NCBI GenBank assembly: GCA_023484515.1 | Contig: JAMDAY010000026.1 | Span: forward strand, 1-40,541 | Source: Patescibacteria group bacterium | GTDB lineage: Bacteria; Patescibacteriota; Doudnabacteria; UBA920 | Direction of reading: 5' to 3' | Length of the DNA stretch: 40,541 bases | Shown: positions 1-8,605 of the stretch, piece by piece | Position numbering within the stretch: position 1 is the stretch's first letter | Layout: every line of letters begins with the position of its first letter | The notes under the pieces: generated by a model | The model's database searches: none | What the model was told of the DNA's origin: nothing | What the model saw: only the letters and a program-made list of their open reading frames with translations | Program-made: the position numbers and the translations under genes

Positions 1-125
1 TTGATCGGGCAGTCAGAGAACTTAATCACCGTCCCAGAAAACGCTTAAACTACCTTACCCCTTACGAGGTCTTTGTTAAGGGCCTTAAGCCCTAAGGGCG
101 GTTGCACTTCAAGCTAGAATGTAGG
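1..125 (+). mobile_element. IS30-type insertion sequence, right-hand (3') end, truncated by window edge
   Basis: Positions 1-125 are identical to the reverse complement of 40415-40539 and contain the end of a transposase gene followed by 30 bp of non-coding IS terminus. Identity stops abruptly after the GTAGG at 121-125, which I take as the outer boundary of the element. The two copies point towards each other into the window. An assembly that ends inside two copies of one repeat is the usual result of an unresolved multi-copy IS, so the contig ends probably do not reflect real chromosome structure. Confidence 0.75.
3..95 (+). CDS. IS30-family transposase, C-terminal fragment (partial)
   Basis: The frame from position 3 to the TAA at 93-95 encodes 30 residues that include VRELNHRPRKRLNYLTPYEV. 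This matches the well-known C-terminal end of IS30-family DDE transposases (the N-x-RPRK-x-L-x-Y-x-TP-x-E pattern at the end of the integrase core). The rest of the gene lies outside the window to the left. The identical C-terminus is encoded on the minus strand at the right end. Family assignment is by motif recognition only. Confidence 0.75.
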   Translation, partial: DRAVRELNHRPRKRLNYLTPYEVFVKGLKP

Positions 126-143
126 CTTTAGAGGCCCAATTAT

Positions 144-200
144 AATTTTTTACCGATTTTGGTCCGGCGGATAACCTAACGCCAAAATCGGCAAAAAATT
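144..200. repeat. 19-bp stem / 19-nt loop hairpin next to the IS30 end
   Basis: Arms 144-162 and 182-200 are inverted repeats with one mismatch (152/192), each holding an A/T run and the heptamer GATTTTG or its complement; the loop is 163-181. It starts 18 bp from the IS30 boundary and lies upstream of the gene at 277. Three other hairpins in the window have the same dimensions. It may be an IS target-type palindrome or a repeat-family member; no function can be read from sequence. Confidence 0.6.
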
Positions 201-276
201 ACTTTGACAAAACCTAAAAAAAGCTTAAACTTAAGATAGAATTGCCTGTTTTTATAATTAGCGAAAAAATTACATT

Positions 277-642
277 ATGACCTTAAGCAATAAACAACAA
301 TACATTGGCATAGCCCTGGTGGTAATTGCCCTGGCCGGGGTAATCTGGTTCTCGCGGACCAAGAAAACTTCGGAAAACTTTACTCCGCAAAGCTCGGCCG
401 GCCAGGAAAACATTGACCAAACCAAGCTGGTCAAGCCGGCCCCCAACCCAGAAAACACCTGGGAAGGGACTTTAAAAATTTCCGACAACCTGAAAAAAGG
501 CAACCTAATGCTGGTCATGCGGGACCGGACCGTGTATATCCAGACCAGCCGCGACTTTAGCGGCCTTTTGGACAAAGAAGTTTACGTGACCTACGACGGG
601 GACTATAACGGCTTCAGGCTGGGGGACATAATTGAGAAATGA
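277..642 (+). CDS. Small membrane-anchored hypothetical protein
   Basis: The 121-residue product has one N-terminal hydrophobic segment (about residues 8-25) followed by a positively charged stretch (SRTKK), so it should sit in the membrane. A short low-complexity linker precedes a C-terminal globular part of about 60 residues with alternating beta-type pattern (TWEGTLKISD ... LMLVMRDRTVYIQT ... DKEVYVTYDGDYNGFRLGDI). That part resembles a small OB-like or SH3-like barrel, though no family is recognised. No clear Shine-Dalgarno sequence precedes the ATG. It lies 65 bp upstream of the methyltransferase on the same strand. An overlapping minus-strand frame at 270-575 looks like a shadow because it lacks this domain-like pattern. 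Confidence 0.7.
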   Translation: MTLSNKQQYIGIALVVIALAGVIWFSRTKKTSENFTPQSSAGQENIDQTKLVKPAPNPENTWEGTLKISDNLKKGNLMLVMRDRTVYIQTSRDFSGLLDKEVYVTYDGDYNGFRLGDIIEK

Positions 643-706
643 CCAAAATTGACAAGATTGACAAGATTGAACAAAATTATCTGCCCATTAATTTTGTCAA
701 TTAACT
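641..706. repeat. Intergenic spacer made of TTGACAAGATTG words
   Basis: The gap consists largely of repeats of the word TTGACAAGATTGA. Related words fill the gaps at 6045-6112 and 6480-6545 and occur at 30843-30857. It contains no gene. It looks like a spacer family of this genome rather than a promoter, although single copies contain TTGACA. Confidence 0.5.
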
Positions 707-707
707 T

Positions 708-1577
708 ATGATTTTAGAACATTACGACAAACCATGGGACTTTGAACTGCTGGATACCGGCAACGGCTTCCGCCTGGAAAAATGGGGCGAGGTTATTTTG
801 GCGCGGCCAGATCCCCAAATTATTTGGCAAAAATCGTTACCCGAGGCGGAATGGGGCAAAGCCTGGGCAATCTTCAAGCCCGGATCTTCCGGGGAAAAAG
901 GGCGATGGGGTATCAAGCATAAGCTGCCCGAACCTTGGACAGTACAGTTCCAAAATGTCCGATTTTTATTAAAGCTTTCCCCTTTCAAGCACACGGGATT
1001 GTTTGCCGAGCAGGCAGCGCAATGGAAATTCATGATTGAAAGATTGAAGGATTCAAAGATTGAAAAATTGAAAATACTAAATTTGTTTGCCTACACTGGC
1101 GGGGCAACCATGGTTTTGGCCAAACACGGCTGCCAGGTAACGCATGTGGATGCCAGCAAGCCGGCTATAACCTGGGCCAATGAAAACCATAAATTGAATA
1201 ATTTGCCGCCCAATTCTGTCCGCTGGATCCTGGATGACGCAGTAAAATTCGTCAAACGGGAAATAAAACGCGGCGCCAAATACGACGGCATTATTATGGA
1301 CCCACCGGCCTTTGGCCACTCGCCTTCCGGCAAAGTCTGGAAATTTAACGAAGATCTGCCCAGCCTTTTGGCCGATTGCGTCCGTTTGCTGGCTAACGAT
1401 GCCCGTTTTCTCATTGTTAATGGTTATGCCACTAACTCCTCCGCCCTGGCGCTTAACAATCTCTTAGAGGATGCAATGAGGGGCAAGCCGGGAAAAATGG
1501 AATTCGGCGAACTCTGCCTGCAACAAAAAAACTCCCGCACCATTTCTACGGGAATTTTCGCCAGGTGGCATAATTAA
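708..1577 (+). CDS. Class I SAM-dependent methyltransferase, RlmI/RlmK-like (COG1092 type)
   Basis: The 289-residue product carries the SAM-binding loop ILNLFAYTGGATMVLAKHG (about residues 124-142), an acidic ribose-binding strand VTHVDASKPAITWANEN, and the catalytic-type motif MDPPAFGHSPSGKVWKF. This combination, with the preceding FKHTGLFAEQAAQW segment, is characteristic of the COG1092 rRNA cytosine methyltransferase family (RlmI/YccW). The N-terminal PUA domain of the long family members is missing, as in many small-genome homologues. The product should be a cytosolic enzyme methylating RNA or a related substrate; the exact target cannot be inferred. The stop codon is followed by 82 bp containing the terminator of the convergent gene. 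Confidence 0.85.
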   Translation: MILEHYDKPWDFELLDTGNGFRLEKWGEVILARPDPQIIWQKSLPEAEWGKAWAIFKPGSSGEKGRWGIKHKLPEPWTVQFQNVRFLLKLSPFKHTGLFAEQAAQWKFMIERLKDSKIEKLKILNLFAYTGGATMVLAKHGCQVTHVDASKPAITWANENHKLNNLPPNSVRWILDDAVKFVKREIKRGAKYDGIIMDPPAFGHSPSGKVWKFNEDLPSLLADCVRLLANDARFLIVNGYATNSSALALNNLLEDAMRGKPGKMEFGELCLQQKNSRTISTGIFARWHN

Positions 1578-1613
1578 AGATCCAAGAACCAAGGCCCAAA
1601 AATTTCTTTCAAG

Positions 1614-1645
1614 ACAAAAAAGCGGCGCTATAAATGAGCGCCGCT
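1614..1645 (-). terminator. Rho-independent terminator of the surface-protein gene
   Basis: AGCGGCGCT (1621-1629) pairs with AGCGCCGCT (1637-1645) across a 7-nt loop. On the minus strand the stem is followed by a T-run (complement of 1616-1620). It lies directly downstream of the minus-strand gene ending at 1660 and could also stop read-through from the methyltransferase. Confidence 0.75.
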
Positions 1646-1659
1646 AATTGCTATGGTTG

Positions 1660-3039
1660 TTATATACTCATCTGATTAGCCATCCTGTTGGACACAACGC
1701 CGGCTTGGGTGGCGGCCTGGTCATAACTGTTTGCGGGCACAACTTCACTGGTTTTTAATCCCCAAGAATTAAAGACCTGCATACTGGGAAACCCTGCCCT
1801 ATATCCGTTCTTCATGATATATATGGTTCCGTGGTCGTTAATAAGCGTTCCGTCGGGGTGAACTACTTCGGAACTGTTTATCGGAGCCAGGCTGGTCATA
1901 AACGAAGCATCGCCAGGCTGGACGTTCTTATAGGAATAGCCCAGACCTAAGAATGCCTGTTCATTGGCAAAACCAATTCTCATCCCGTTGGTAATCAAAT
2001 AAACCGTGCCTTTATCGTTAATCAAGGAGCCGTTGCGGGGCGGAATAAAGTAAGTGGCGGTAGTATTGGAGCCGGAAGGCGTGTAAGTGGAAACCGGCAA
2101 AGCCATGTCTCCGGTTGTCGCCGGAACTACATCAGCCCACCCGTTGAACCCGTAGGACAGGAATGCTCCGGCAGAAGTGTAAGGATAGCGGACACCGCTT
2201 TGGATTCTATAAACCGTCCCGTCAGGTCCGGTTACATTGGTATACTCCGCGTGAGCCTGTCCGCTGGCAACGTTATTATTGTTGTTTACAGGAGCCGGTG
2301 CCGGGTTGACAGTCAAGGAATAAGTTTTGGAAATATCCAAAGTTTGATTGGTGTTAAATACTCTGACCGTTACCGCTGAATTGCCAGCCTGGGTTGGTGT
2401 GCCGGATAAATCGGCATGATAGTAACCGTTGCTGTCTTTGGTGCCGTCGCCGTAAATGGAATTAGGCCAACCGGCGCTGGCATTGGAAACCGTTATGCCT
2501 GCCGGTAAAAATGAAACAATAAAATTTGGGCTGTATTGGCCGTTAGAGCTTACTTCAATGCTCGCAATATAAGGCTGGCCTACAGTGCCGTTAGGGAGTG
2601 AAGATGTAATAAAGTTGGCACTGCTTGGCATTGAAGATTGCTGAACAGTAACGGAATAATTTTGATTAACATCAAATGTATGAGTAGTATCATACAAATG
2701 GACTTGGATATTATAACTGCCTGCCTGTGTCGGAGTGCCGGTCAAATCAATGTAATAATAGCCATCGCTATCCCTTTGGTTCAATGCATAGATAGAATCG
2801 GTATAACCAGCGCTGGGATTAGCTAAGGTTATTCCCGGCGGCAGATTAGAAACAGTTACGTTCGGGCCGTATGAACCGTCATAAAAGAATTTGATTCTGG
2901 CCGAATAGGACTGATTGAACGTTGGATTAGCTATGCTGGGCGTGATGTTGCTCACGCTCGCCGCATAGGCCACCTTCTGGTAGCCAAACATTACGCCTAT
3001 GAGCGCAAACACAGATAACACAAACAAGATTTTTTTCAT
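1660..3039 (-). CDS. Secreted surface protein: two Ig-like/He_PIG-type repeats plus three DGTVY-type repeats
   Basis: The 459-residue product begins with a classical signal peptide (KK, hydrophobic core to about residue 20, AYA cleavage motif at 24-26). Two beta-rich repeats of about 110 residues follow. Each runs from a strand such as NPTFNQSYSARIKF or NGTVGQPYIASIEV, through a LPPGIT or LPAGIT turn, to LTGTPTQAGS or LSGTPTQAGN; this is the pattern of putative Ig (He_PIG) domains. After an Asn-rich linker come three copies of a repeat of about 45 residues (DGTVYRIQSGVR, KGTVYLITNGMR, HGTIYIMKNGYR, each followed by an A/Q-x-F-x-x-x-G motif). That repeat is common in uncharacterised Patescibacteria surface proteins. 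Role: extracellular, probably adhesion or cell-envelope structure (inference). Confidence 0.85.
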   Translation of the reverse strand: MKKILFVLSVFALIGVMFGYQKVAYAASVSNITPSIANPTFNQSYSARIKFFYDGSYGPNVTVSNLPPGITLANPSAGYTDSIYALNQRDSDGYYYIDLTGTPTQAGSYNIQVHLYDTTHTFDVNQNYSVTVQQSSMPSSANFITSSLPNGTVGQPYIASIEVSSNGQYSPNFIVSFLPAGITVSNASAGWPNSIYGDGTKDSNGYYHADLSGTPTQAGNSAVTVRVFNTNQTLDISKTYSLTVNPAPAPVNNNNNVASGQAHAEYTNVTGPDGTVYRIQSGVRYPYTSAGAFLSYGFNGWADVVPATTGDMALPVSTYTPSGSNTTATYFIPPRNGSLINDKGTVYLITNGMRIGFANEQAFLGLGYSYKNVQPGDASFMTSLAPINSSEVVHPDGTLINDHGTIYIMKNGYRAGFPSMQVFNSWGLKTSEVVPANSYDQAATQAGVVSNRMANQMSI

Positions 3040-3139
3040 TGGTGTTGGTTAATTTTTCCTGGGCTTGATGTTTGCCCAATAATAAAATTATAAATAACCC
3101 AAATACCTATAATGATTGCATCCATAAAAATAACTGCAA

Positions 3140-3450
3140 TTACATTTGCCCTGCGGCTGGTGGATTTTTTCCCTTATTGAAGGCTGCTTTGCCGGCCCGC
3201 AAGGCAACTATAGCGACAACAATTATCAGACAACCAAATGTTAAAAAATAAAAAGCGAAAGGCAACAATACCGCAAAAAAATTCCATCCAGCTAATTGAG
3301 GGGTCCATAAAATGGATTATTAAATCCGACGAAATACTCTAAAGAAGGACGGCTTGATAAGTAGCCTAAAAATCCAAAACAGATTGCTAAAATGAGAGGG
3401 ATATAAATAGCTAAACCTAAAATTTTCGGTTTTTTATCAGTTGGGTCCAT
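3140..3450 (-). pseudogene. Small membrane protein, apparently frameshifted
   Basis: On the minus strand an ORF starts at 3450 (MDPTDKKPKILGLAIYIPL..., one membrane segment) and stops at 3292 after 52 residues. From about 3320 down to the TAA at 3140-3142 another frame continues with PQLAGWNFFAVLLPFAFYF..., a long hydrophobic stretch, and then a basic tail ending GKNPPAAGQM. Together they would make a coherent protein of about 103 residues with two to three membrane helices if one base were added or lost near 3295-3310. It lies 10 bp downstream of the 69-residue membrane protein. It may be a true frameshift, a sequencing error or two separate small ORFs. Confidence 0.45.
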
Positions 3451-3460
3451 ATAAAATAAA

Positions 3461-3670
3461 TTATTTCTGTTTCCTACGATTTAAGAAGGCTAAAGCTAAT
3501 CCTAACAACGCAAGACATGCGGCTGCAAACAATGATAATGTATTAATCAAAGATGGTTCCGCAGGACGGGAATCCCAACTAAAAGTTTGCTTAAAAATGA
3601 ACATATTGTAAGCCAATATACAGGCCATAACAATAAAACCTACCATTATAAACCAGTGGTAGTATTTCAT
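3461..3670 (-). CDS. Small two-helix membrane protein, hypothetical
   Basis: The 69-residue product has two hydrophobic segments (about residues 6-26 and 43-62) separated by a polar stretch (FSWDSRPAEPSL) and ends in a positively charged tail NRRKQK. It would be an integral membrane protein with a short external loop. It sits between the receiver-domain gene and the frameshifted membrane gene on the same strand and may be co-transcribed. No family is recognised. Confidence 0.55.
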   Translation of the reverse strand: MKYYHWFIMVGFIVMACILAYNMFIFKQTFSWDSRPAEPSLINTLSLFAAACLALLGLALAFLNRRKQK

Positions 3671-3728
3671 AAATGGTTATTAAAAATTTATGCGTTGTTT
3701 TGTTCACTCGTTCAATATCAATTTACTC

Positions 3729-4115
3729 CTATTGCCTTGCCGGTTCCAGATACCCCGCCACTTTGTCGTAAAGTTCGTCCAGGCTGAGGCTGCCTTTAAT
3801 TAAATATTCCTGGATAGATTTTTGTTCCAGCAGCATTTGCCTTAGTTCCGGCTTGTCCAAATTGGTCAAAGCCAACACCGGAATATTTTGCAAATTGGGC
3901 TGGCTTTTTAAATAATCCAAAATCCCCGAGGAACCGTCCTCTTTGGTTAACAATAAATCCAAAATAATAACCTCAGGGGTAATTTTTTCCAAGAGGTTTT
4001 TGGCCTCTTCCGGAGTAGAGGCGGAAAATACGTCTATATCCCACGTGCTAAAACGCTTTTTAAGCGTATTCAGTATTAACGAGTCGTCGTCAATTATTAA
4101 AATAGAGTGGTGCAT
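3729..4115 (-). CDS. Stand-alone response-regulator receiver domain (CheY-like)
   Basis: The 128-residue product contains only a receiver domain. The acidic pocket is D9/D10 (SILIIDDDS), the phospho-acceptor is D53 (VIILDLLLT), the switch threonine is T84 (LALTNLDK) and the conserved lysine is K107 (YLIKGSL). No output domain follows, so it probably acts by protein-protein contact. The start at 4115 was chosen because it gives the canonical HSILIIDDD beginning and lies 4 bp after the stop of the upstream membrane-protein gene; the longer frame to 4154 would overlap that gene. No histidine kinase is visible in the window, so its partner is unknown. Confidence 0.85.
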   Translation of the reverse strand: MHHSILIIDDDSLILNTLKKRFSTWDIDVFSASTPEEAKNLLEKITPEVIILDLLLTKEDGSSGILDYLKSQPNLQNIPVLALTNLDKPELRQMLLEQKSIQEYLIKGSLSLDELYDKVAGYLEPARQ

Positions 4116-4119
4116 AAGC

Positions 4120-4677
4120 TTAAACTTCGGTCGGGTCGGCCACGGAACGGCCAAGGATGATTAAAAATACCAGCGGCGCCACCAGCCAGACAAAGTTGGC
4201 GGTTGCGCCCAAAAATACGAACTGGACCAGCGGCGAAAAAGATTGCTTTAAGCCGGCGGACAAGTAAGTCAAAACAGTGTTAATAAGCAGGCCAAGCTGC
4301 AGCACCGCAAACACCACGCTGAACGGAATGGAGCCGAAATGCCGGCCGTCGGCCGAAGTGCGGAAGGCATACCTCCCCAACAACATAAACAACAAAAGAA
4401 AAATCAGCAAAAAACTGACCAGTTGCTGCAGGGAAGAAAGGCTGCTCGGCAATTTTTGGTTAATGGCGTTAGCCAGCCACGGCGCTTCCAACACCATAAG
4501 CTTGGCAATATACAAGCTTATAAGCAGGCTAATAATTCTGCCGCGGCCCGCGGCAAACGCGTAAATTACGCTGCCGACTGCCCATGCCAAAAAAATAAAC
4601 AGGTCCCACGAAGGGGTATGCCAGTTAAAATTTTGCACCAAAGCGGAAAATTGGGTTATTTGCGCCGCCGCAACCAT
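4120..4677 (-). CDS. CvpA-like integral membrane protein
   Basis: The 185-residue product has about four to five hydrophobic helices. The beginning (WDLFIFLAWAVGSVIYAFAAGRGRIISLLISLYIAKLM) has the Gly-Arg-Gly turn and following helix typical of the CvpA/colicin V production family. It overlaps nothing and ends 4 bp before the receiver-domain gene, so the two are likely translated together. A role in membrane or envelope organisation is only suggested by family resemblance. The CvpA assignment is tentative; the membrane topology is clear. Confidence 0.6.
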   Translation of the reverse strand: MVAAAQITQFSALVQNFNWHTPSWDLFIFLAWAVGSVIYAFAAGRGRIISLLISLYIAKLMVLEAPWLANAINQKLPSSLSSLQQLVSFLLIFLLLFMLLGRYAFRTSADGRHFGSIPFSVVFAVLQLGLLINTVLTYLSAGLKQSFSPLVQFVFLGATANFVWLVAPLVFLIILGRSVADPTEV

Positions 4678-4855
4678 TTATTTTGGTTTTTAAAAATTGT
4701 TTAAAAATTTTTTCAATTTCTTTAATACCGGAGTAATTTTTTGCTTGAGTTCCTGGATAACCATAAATAAATTATAGCATAAAATATAATAAAAATCAAA
4801 AAAATCAAAAAACAGCCCCAACGCCTAGGGCATTTTTTCCATAATAAATAAATCT

Positions 4856-6019
4856 TTAAAAATTTTCCTTAATGTTATCCCAAAATCCCTGGTCTACTTC
4901 CACGCTTTCGCCTCTCTCGTCCGCCAACTGCTTTAGTAATTCTTTCTCCTTTTTGGTCAGCTTTTTGGGAATTACCACGCGGACGGTAACCAGCAGGTCG
5001 CCGCGGCGGTGGGGATCTTTGACATAGGGCACTCCCCTGTTTTTGACTTTCAAGACCGTGCCGGACTGCGTGCCGGCGGGTATTTTTAATTCAATGTCGC
5101 CGTCCAAAGTGGAAGTAATAATTTTAGCGCCCAGGGCCGCCTGGGTAAAGCCTATGGGCAATTCCCTAAGTAAATTAAAACCGTCGCGCGTAAAACTTTT
5201 GTGCGGCCGGGTGCGGATGACCAAGTATAAGTCTCCGGGCGAAGAGCCGCGGTAGCCGGCTTCCCCTTCCCCGGGAATGCGGACGCGCTGGCCGTCGTCT
5301 ATGCCGGCCGGAATTTTTACCTGGATGGTTTTGTCCTGCCGCACTATGCCGCTGCCGCCGCAAACCTGGCACGGGACCTCCGGCACTTTGCCGGTTCCCT
5401 GGCAGCGGTCGCAAACAATGCGCGACTGGATATTGCCGAATATGGTGCGCCTGGTAGTCACAATTTGGCCGGTGCCGTGGCACTTAGGGCAGGTTATAAT
5501 TTTGCTTCCCGGCTGCGCGCCGCTGCCTTCGCAAGCCTTGCAGGTGTCCTGTTTTTCCAGGGTTACGGTTTTTTCCGCGCCGAATACCGCTTCTTCAAAA
5601 TTTAAAACCATGCCCATTTCCAGGTCTATGCCGCGGTTGCGCCGTCCCGCGCGCTCCTGCCGCGTGCCGAAAATGTCGCCGAAAATGTCGCCCAGGTCAA
5701 AATCAAAACCCGCGCCTTCCCCGAATGGCGACGTGCCGGAAAAACCCCCGAACGGATTGCCGCCCTGGTAGTTAAACCCGCCAAACCCCTGGCCGTTCCT
5801 CTGTGCCTGCTCAAAAGTCTGACCGTACTGGTCGTACTGCCTGCGTTTTTCCTCGTTGCCCAAAACCTGGTAGGCTTCGTTGACCTTTTTAAACTTTTCC
5901 GCATTGCCGTTGCCTTTGTCCGGATGGTGTTCGTGCGCTTTTTTGCGGTAAGCCCGTTTTATCTCTTCGGCCGAAGCGTTCTTAGGCACGCCTAAAATGT
6001 CGTAGTAATTCTCGCTCAT
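4856..6019 (-). CDS. dnaJ: Chaperone protein DnaJ (Hsp40)
   Basis: The 387-residue product has all type I DnaJ parts in order. These are a J domain with HPD at residues 32-34, a Gly/Phe-rich region (about 75-125), four zinc-binding CxxCxGxG motifs (CKACEGSG, CPKCHGTG, CDRCQGTG, CQVCGGSG), and a C-terminal substrate-binding region. It stimulates the ATPase of DnaK and delivers unfolded clients. It is the last gene of the heat-shock cluster, separated from the DUF3467 gene by a 93-bp gap filled with TTGTCAATCTTG words. Only a weak GCCC/GGGC stem (4815-4831) is seen downstream as a possible terminator. Confidence 0.97.
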   Translation of the reverse strand: MSENYYDILGVPKNASAEEIKRAYRKKAHEHHPDKGNGNAEKFKKVNEAYQVLGNEEKRRQYDQYGQTFEQAQRNGQGFGGFNYQGGNPFGGFSGTSPFGEGAGFDFDLGDIFGDIFGTRQERAGRRNRGIDLEMGMVLNFEEAVFGAEKTVTLEKQDTCKACEGSGAQPGSKIITCPKCHGTGQIVTTRRTIFGNIQSRIVCDRCQGTGKVPEVPCQVCGGSGIVRQDKTIQVKIPAGIDDGQRVRIPGEGEAGYRGSSPGDLYLVIRTRPHKSFTRDGFNLLRELPIGFTQAALGAKIITSTLDGDIELKIPAGTQSGTVLKVKNRGVPYVKDPHRRGDLLVTVRVVIPKKLTKKEKELLKQLADERGESVEVDQGFWDNIKENF

Positions 6020-6112
6020 AGCAGATTGAACAAGATTAAAAGATTAAATAAGCTTGCCAAGATTCATAAATCTTGTCATTCTTGCTCAATCATGTCAATC
6101 TTGTCAATTATT

Positions 6113-6415
6113 TTACTCCGTCCTAAACCCCACCTTATGCTGCGGGGCCTGGGATTCTTTAATCTTACCGAACTGCTGTTCGTATTTTTGCAAATTGTCC
6201 TGCAGGGCGGCAACAATGCGCTTCATATGGGAAGGTGACACAATAACGCGGGAAGATAAAATCCCGGCCGGGGGAAAGAGGCTCATAAAATCTAATATAA
6301 ACTCTTCCGGCGTGTGCCCAATTTGCATCATATTGGCGTAGACGCCTTTTAGGACATCGTCCGATGTTTTAACCTGGATTTGCTGCCCCTGGGGAACTTG
6401 TTCTTGCTGTGACAT
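6113..6415 (-). CDS. DUF3467 family protein
   Basis: The product of about 100 residues matches the DUF3467 pattern: a polar Gln-rich start (QQEQVPQGQQIQVKT), GVYANMMQIGHTPEEFILDF, then SRVIVSPSHMKRIVAALQDNLQKYE. The family is small and of unknown function, and often lies next to housekeeping genes. The start at 6415 was preferred to 6430 because family members begin just before the Gln-rich segment; neither has a good ribosome binding site. Its position between dnaK and dnaJ suggests co-regulation with the chaperones, though the neighbouring gaps are long. Confidence 0.8.
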   Translation of the reverse strand: MSQQEQVPQGQQIQVKTSDDVLKGVYANMMQIGHTPEEFILDFMSLFPPAGILSSRVIVSPSHMKRIVAALQDNLQKYEQQFGKIKESQAPQHKVGFRTE

Positions 6416-6429
6416 AAAATTAATTGACA

Positions 6430-6546
6430 AGATTTTCCGCCGTTATTAATTAATAAAAGTGGCGGAAAAGATTTTAAGGAAAGATTGGGCAAGGCTTAGG
6501 ATTGGCAATCTTGTCATTCTTGCTCAATCCTGTTTTGTCTTGCCAA
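6430..6546. repeat. Intergenic hairpin and TTGTCAATCTTG-type words between dnaK and the DUF3467 gene
   Basis: TTTTCCGCC near 6434 pairs with GGCGGAAAA near 6462, forming a 9-bp stem; a stretch of CTTGTCATTCTTG words follows up to the dnaK stop. The word stretch resembles the gap before dnaJ (6045-6112). It may act as a processing or attenuation hairpin within the cluster; that is inference. Confidence 0.45.
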
Positions 6547-8451
6547 TTATTTTACTTCCTTGTATTCCGCGTCAACCGGACCTTTGTCCGATCCGCCAGA
6601 TGGAGGGTTAGAGCCGCCTTGATCGGGGCCGGACCCCGGTTGGCCGTTTTCCGGCTGGGCGGGATTTTGCGGGCCGGCTTGCTGGCCGGAAGAATACATG
6701 GAAGCGCCCACTTTCTGGATGGCGGCGGACAATTCGTCCATGGCCTTTTTAATGGCATCCAGGTCGTCTTTGTCCTTAACCGCCTTTAAGGCCGCAATTT
6801 TGTCTTCGGCCGCTTTTTTGTCTTCGGCGTTGGCTTTGTCGCCCGCGTCTTTCAGGGTTTTTTCCGAAACGCTAATTAAAGTGTCGGCCTGGTTGCGCGC
6901 GTCCACGGTTTCGCGGCGCCTGCGGTCTTCCGCGGCATGGGATTCCGCTTCTTTTTTCATCCTTTCCACATCGTCTTTGGAAAGGTTGGAAGAACCCTGG
7001 ATAGTAATATGCTGTTCCTTACCCGTGGCTTTGTCTTTGGCTTTAACGGTCAAGATGCCGTTAGCGTCTATGTCAAAAGTAACTTCCACCTGGGGCACGC
7101 CGCGCGGGGCCGGCGGGATGCCGTCCAAAATAAACCGGCCGAGCGACTTGTTGTCAGCCGCGAATTCGCGCTCACCCTGCAAAACGTGGATCTCAACTGA
7201 AGTTTGGTTGTCGGCAGCAGTGGAAAACACCTGCGACTTGGAAGTCGGAATGGTGGTATTGCGGTCTATTAACGGCGTGCGCACGCCGCCCAAGGTTTCC
7301 AGGCCCAAAGTCAGGGGCGTCACGTCCAGCAGCAAAATTTCCTTACCCTTGACTTCGCCGCCCAAAATGCCGGCCTGCACGGCCGCGCCCTTGGCCACGG
7401 CTTCCATGGGGTCTACGCCGCGCTCTACCTGCTTGCCAATGTAGTCTTCCACGAACTTTTGCACTACCGGCATGCGGGTCGGCCCGCCGATTAAGATAAT
7501 CTTGTCAATCTGCTGCGGCGTCAGTTTGGCATCGCTCAATGCCTGCTCCACGGGATGGCGCATGCGGTCCACAATGGGCTTGACCAGCTCTTCCAGCTTG
7601 GCTCTGGTAATTTTCATCTGTAAATGCTTGGGCCCGGACTGGTCAGCGGTTATGAATGGGAGGTTAATGTCCGTTTCCATGGTGGTGGACAGCTCTATTT
7701 TGGCTTTTTCCGCCGCTTCGCGCACGCGGTTCATGGCCATTTTGTCGGTTGCTAAATCTATGCCGCTTTCCTGCTTAAAAGTATTGGTGATGTAGTTGAT
7801 CAAGGCCGCGTCCATGTCCTTGCCCCCCAGCTGGGTATCGCCGGAAGTGGACATGACTTCAAAGGTGGCCTGGTTGTCAACTTCGTCAAAGGACATAATG
7901 GTCACGTCCAAGGTGCCGCCGCCCAAGTCAAACACCAGAATTTTCTGTTCCTTGGCCCCGCTCTTGTCTATGCCGTAAGCGAAAGCCGCGGCCGTGGGCT
8001 CGTTTATGACGCGCACCACTTCCAAACCGGCAATTTCGCCCGCGTTCTTGGTGGCCTGCCTTTGGGCGTCGTCAAAATAAGCGGGCACGGTAATAACCGC
8101 CTTGGCCACGGGCTGGCCCAAAAAACTTTCCGCGTCGCGCTTGATTTTTTGCAGAATGAACGCGGAAATCTGTTCCGGCGTATATTCCTTGCCGTTTACG
8201 TTATACTTGAAGTTCGTGCCCATTTTCCTTTTGGCCTCAAAAATGGTGCCTTCGGGATTGGTCACGGCCTGCCGGCGGGCGGGTTCGCCCACCAAAAGCT
8301 GGCCTTCCTTGGTAAACGCCACGTAAGACGGGAAAGCCTTCCCGCCAATGGACGTGCCTTCCGCCGCCGGGATCATGACCGGCTTGTCCCCTTCCATCAC
8401 GGAAGCGGCGCTGTTGGAAGTACCTAAATCTATTCCGATAATTTTTGCCAT
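6547..8451 (-). CDS. dnaK: Chaperone protein DnaK (Hsp70)
   Basis: The 634-residue product starts with the phosphate-1 loop [18 protein letters not shown]. It contains [15 protein letters not shown] and the phosphate-2 loop [16 protein letters not shown], and has the interdomain linker region [18 protein letters not shown] full substrate-binding domain, helical lid and Gly/Pro/Gln-rich tail ending in DAEYKEVK follow. Length and motifs are those of a complete bacterial Hsp70. It folds client proteins with DnaJ and GrpE, both encoded nearby. An AAGG element lies upstream of the ATG. The 154-bp gap to grpE is A/T-rich and could hold a separate promoter, although none is convincing. Confidence 0.98.
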   Translation of the reverse strand: MAKIIGIDLGTSNSAASVMEGDKPVMIPAAEGTSIGGKAFPSYVAFTKEGQLLVGEPARRQAVTNPEGTIFEAKRKMGTNFKYNVNGKEYTPEQISAFILQKIKRDAESFLGQPVAKAVITVPAYFDDAQRQATKNAGEIAGLEVVRVINEPTAAAFAYGIDKSGAKEQKILVFDLGGGTLDVTIMSFDEVDNQATFEVMSTSGDTQLGGKDMDAALINYITNTFKQESGIDLATDKMAMNRVREAAEKAKIELSTTMETDINLPFITADQSGPKHLQMKITRAKLEELVKPIVDRMRHPVEQALSDAKLTPQQIDKIILIGGPTRMPVVQKFVEDYIGKQVERGVDPMEAVAKGAAVQAGILGGEVKGKEILLLDVTPLTLGLETLGGVRTPLIDRNTTIPTSKSQVFSTAADNQTSVEIHVLQGEREFAADNKSLGRFILDGIPPAPRGVPQVEVTFDIDANGILTVKAKDKATGKEQHITIQGSSNLSKDDVERMKKEAESHAAEDRRRRETVDARNQADTLISVSEKTLKDAGDKANAEDKKAAEDKIAALKAVKDKDDLDAIKKAMDELSAAIQKVGASMYSSGQQAGPQNPAQPENGQPGSGPDQGGSNPPSGGSDKGPVDAEYKEVK

Positions 8452-8605
8452 ATAATTTTTCCTTAAATTTTTACCTAATTAATGTTTTAAAAAAATTGTG
8501 TCAAAATTATTAATTACGAAGTATGCAAAAGTATATATTTAAAAATATATTTGAATATAATTTTTTTAAACTTGCGTCGCATCCCTAATTCTTAATTCAT
8601 AATTC

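Noticed and set aside
204-242. Promoter for the gene at 277 (TTGACA at 204-209)
   Set aside because: The nearest -10-like boxes (232-237, 237-242) give spacers of 22-27 bp, too long for sigma70.
4690-4764. 24-codon minus-strand ORF upstream of the DnaJ/CvpA-like region (MVIQELKQKITPVLKKLKKF...)
   Set aside because: It is short, Lys-rich in an A/T-rich gap, and without a ribosome binding site. It could be a small peptide but there is not enough evidence to call a gene.
6698-7444. Long plus-strand frame of 248 codons opposite dnaK
   Set aside because: Antisense shadow of a strongly conserved gene; Ser/Ala-rich without domain features. The same applies to the frames opposite uvrA (28674-29525) and dnaJ (5277-5771).
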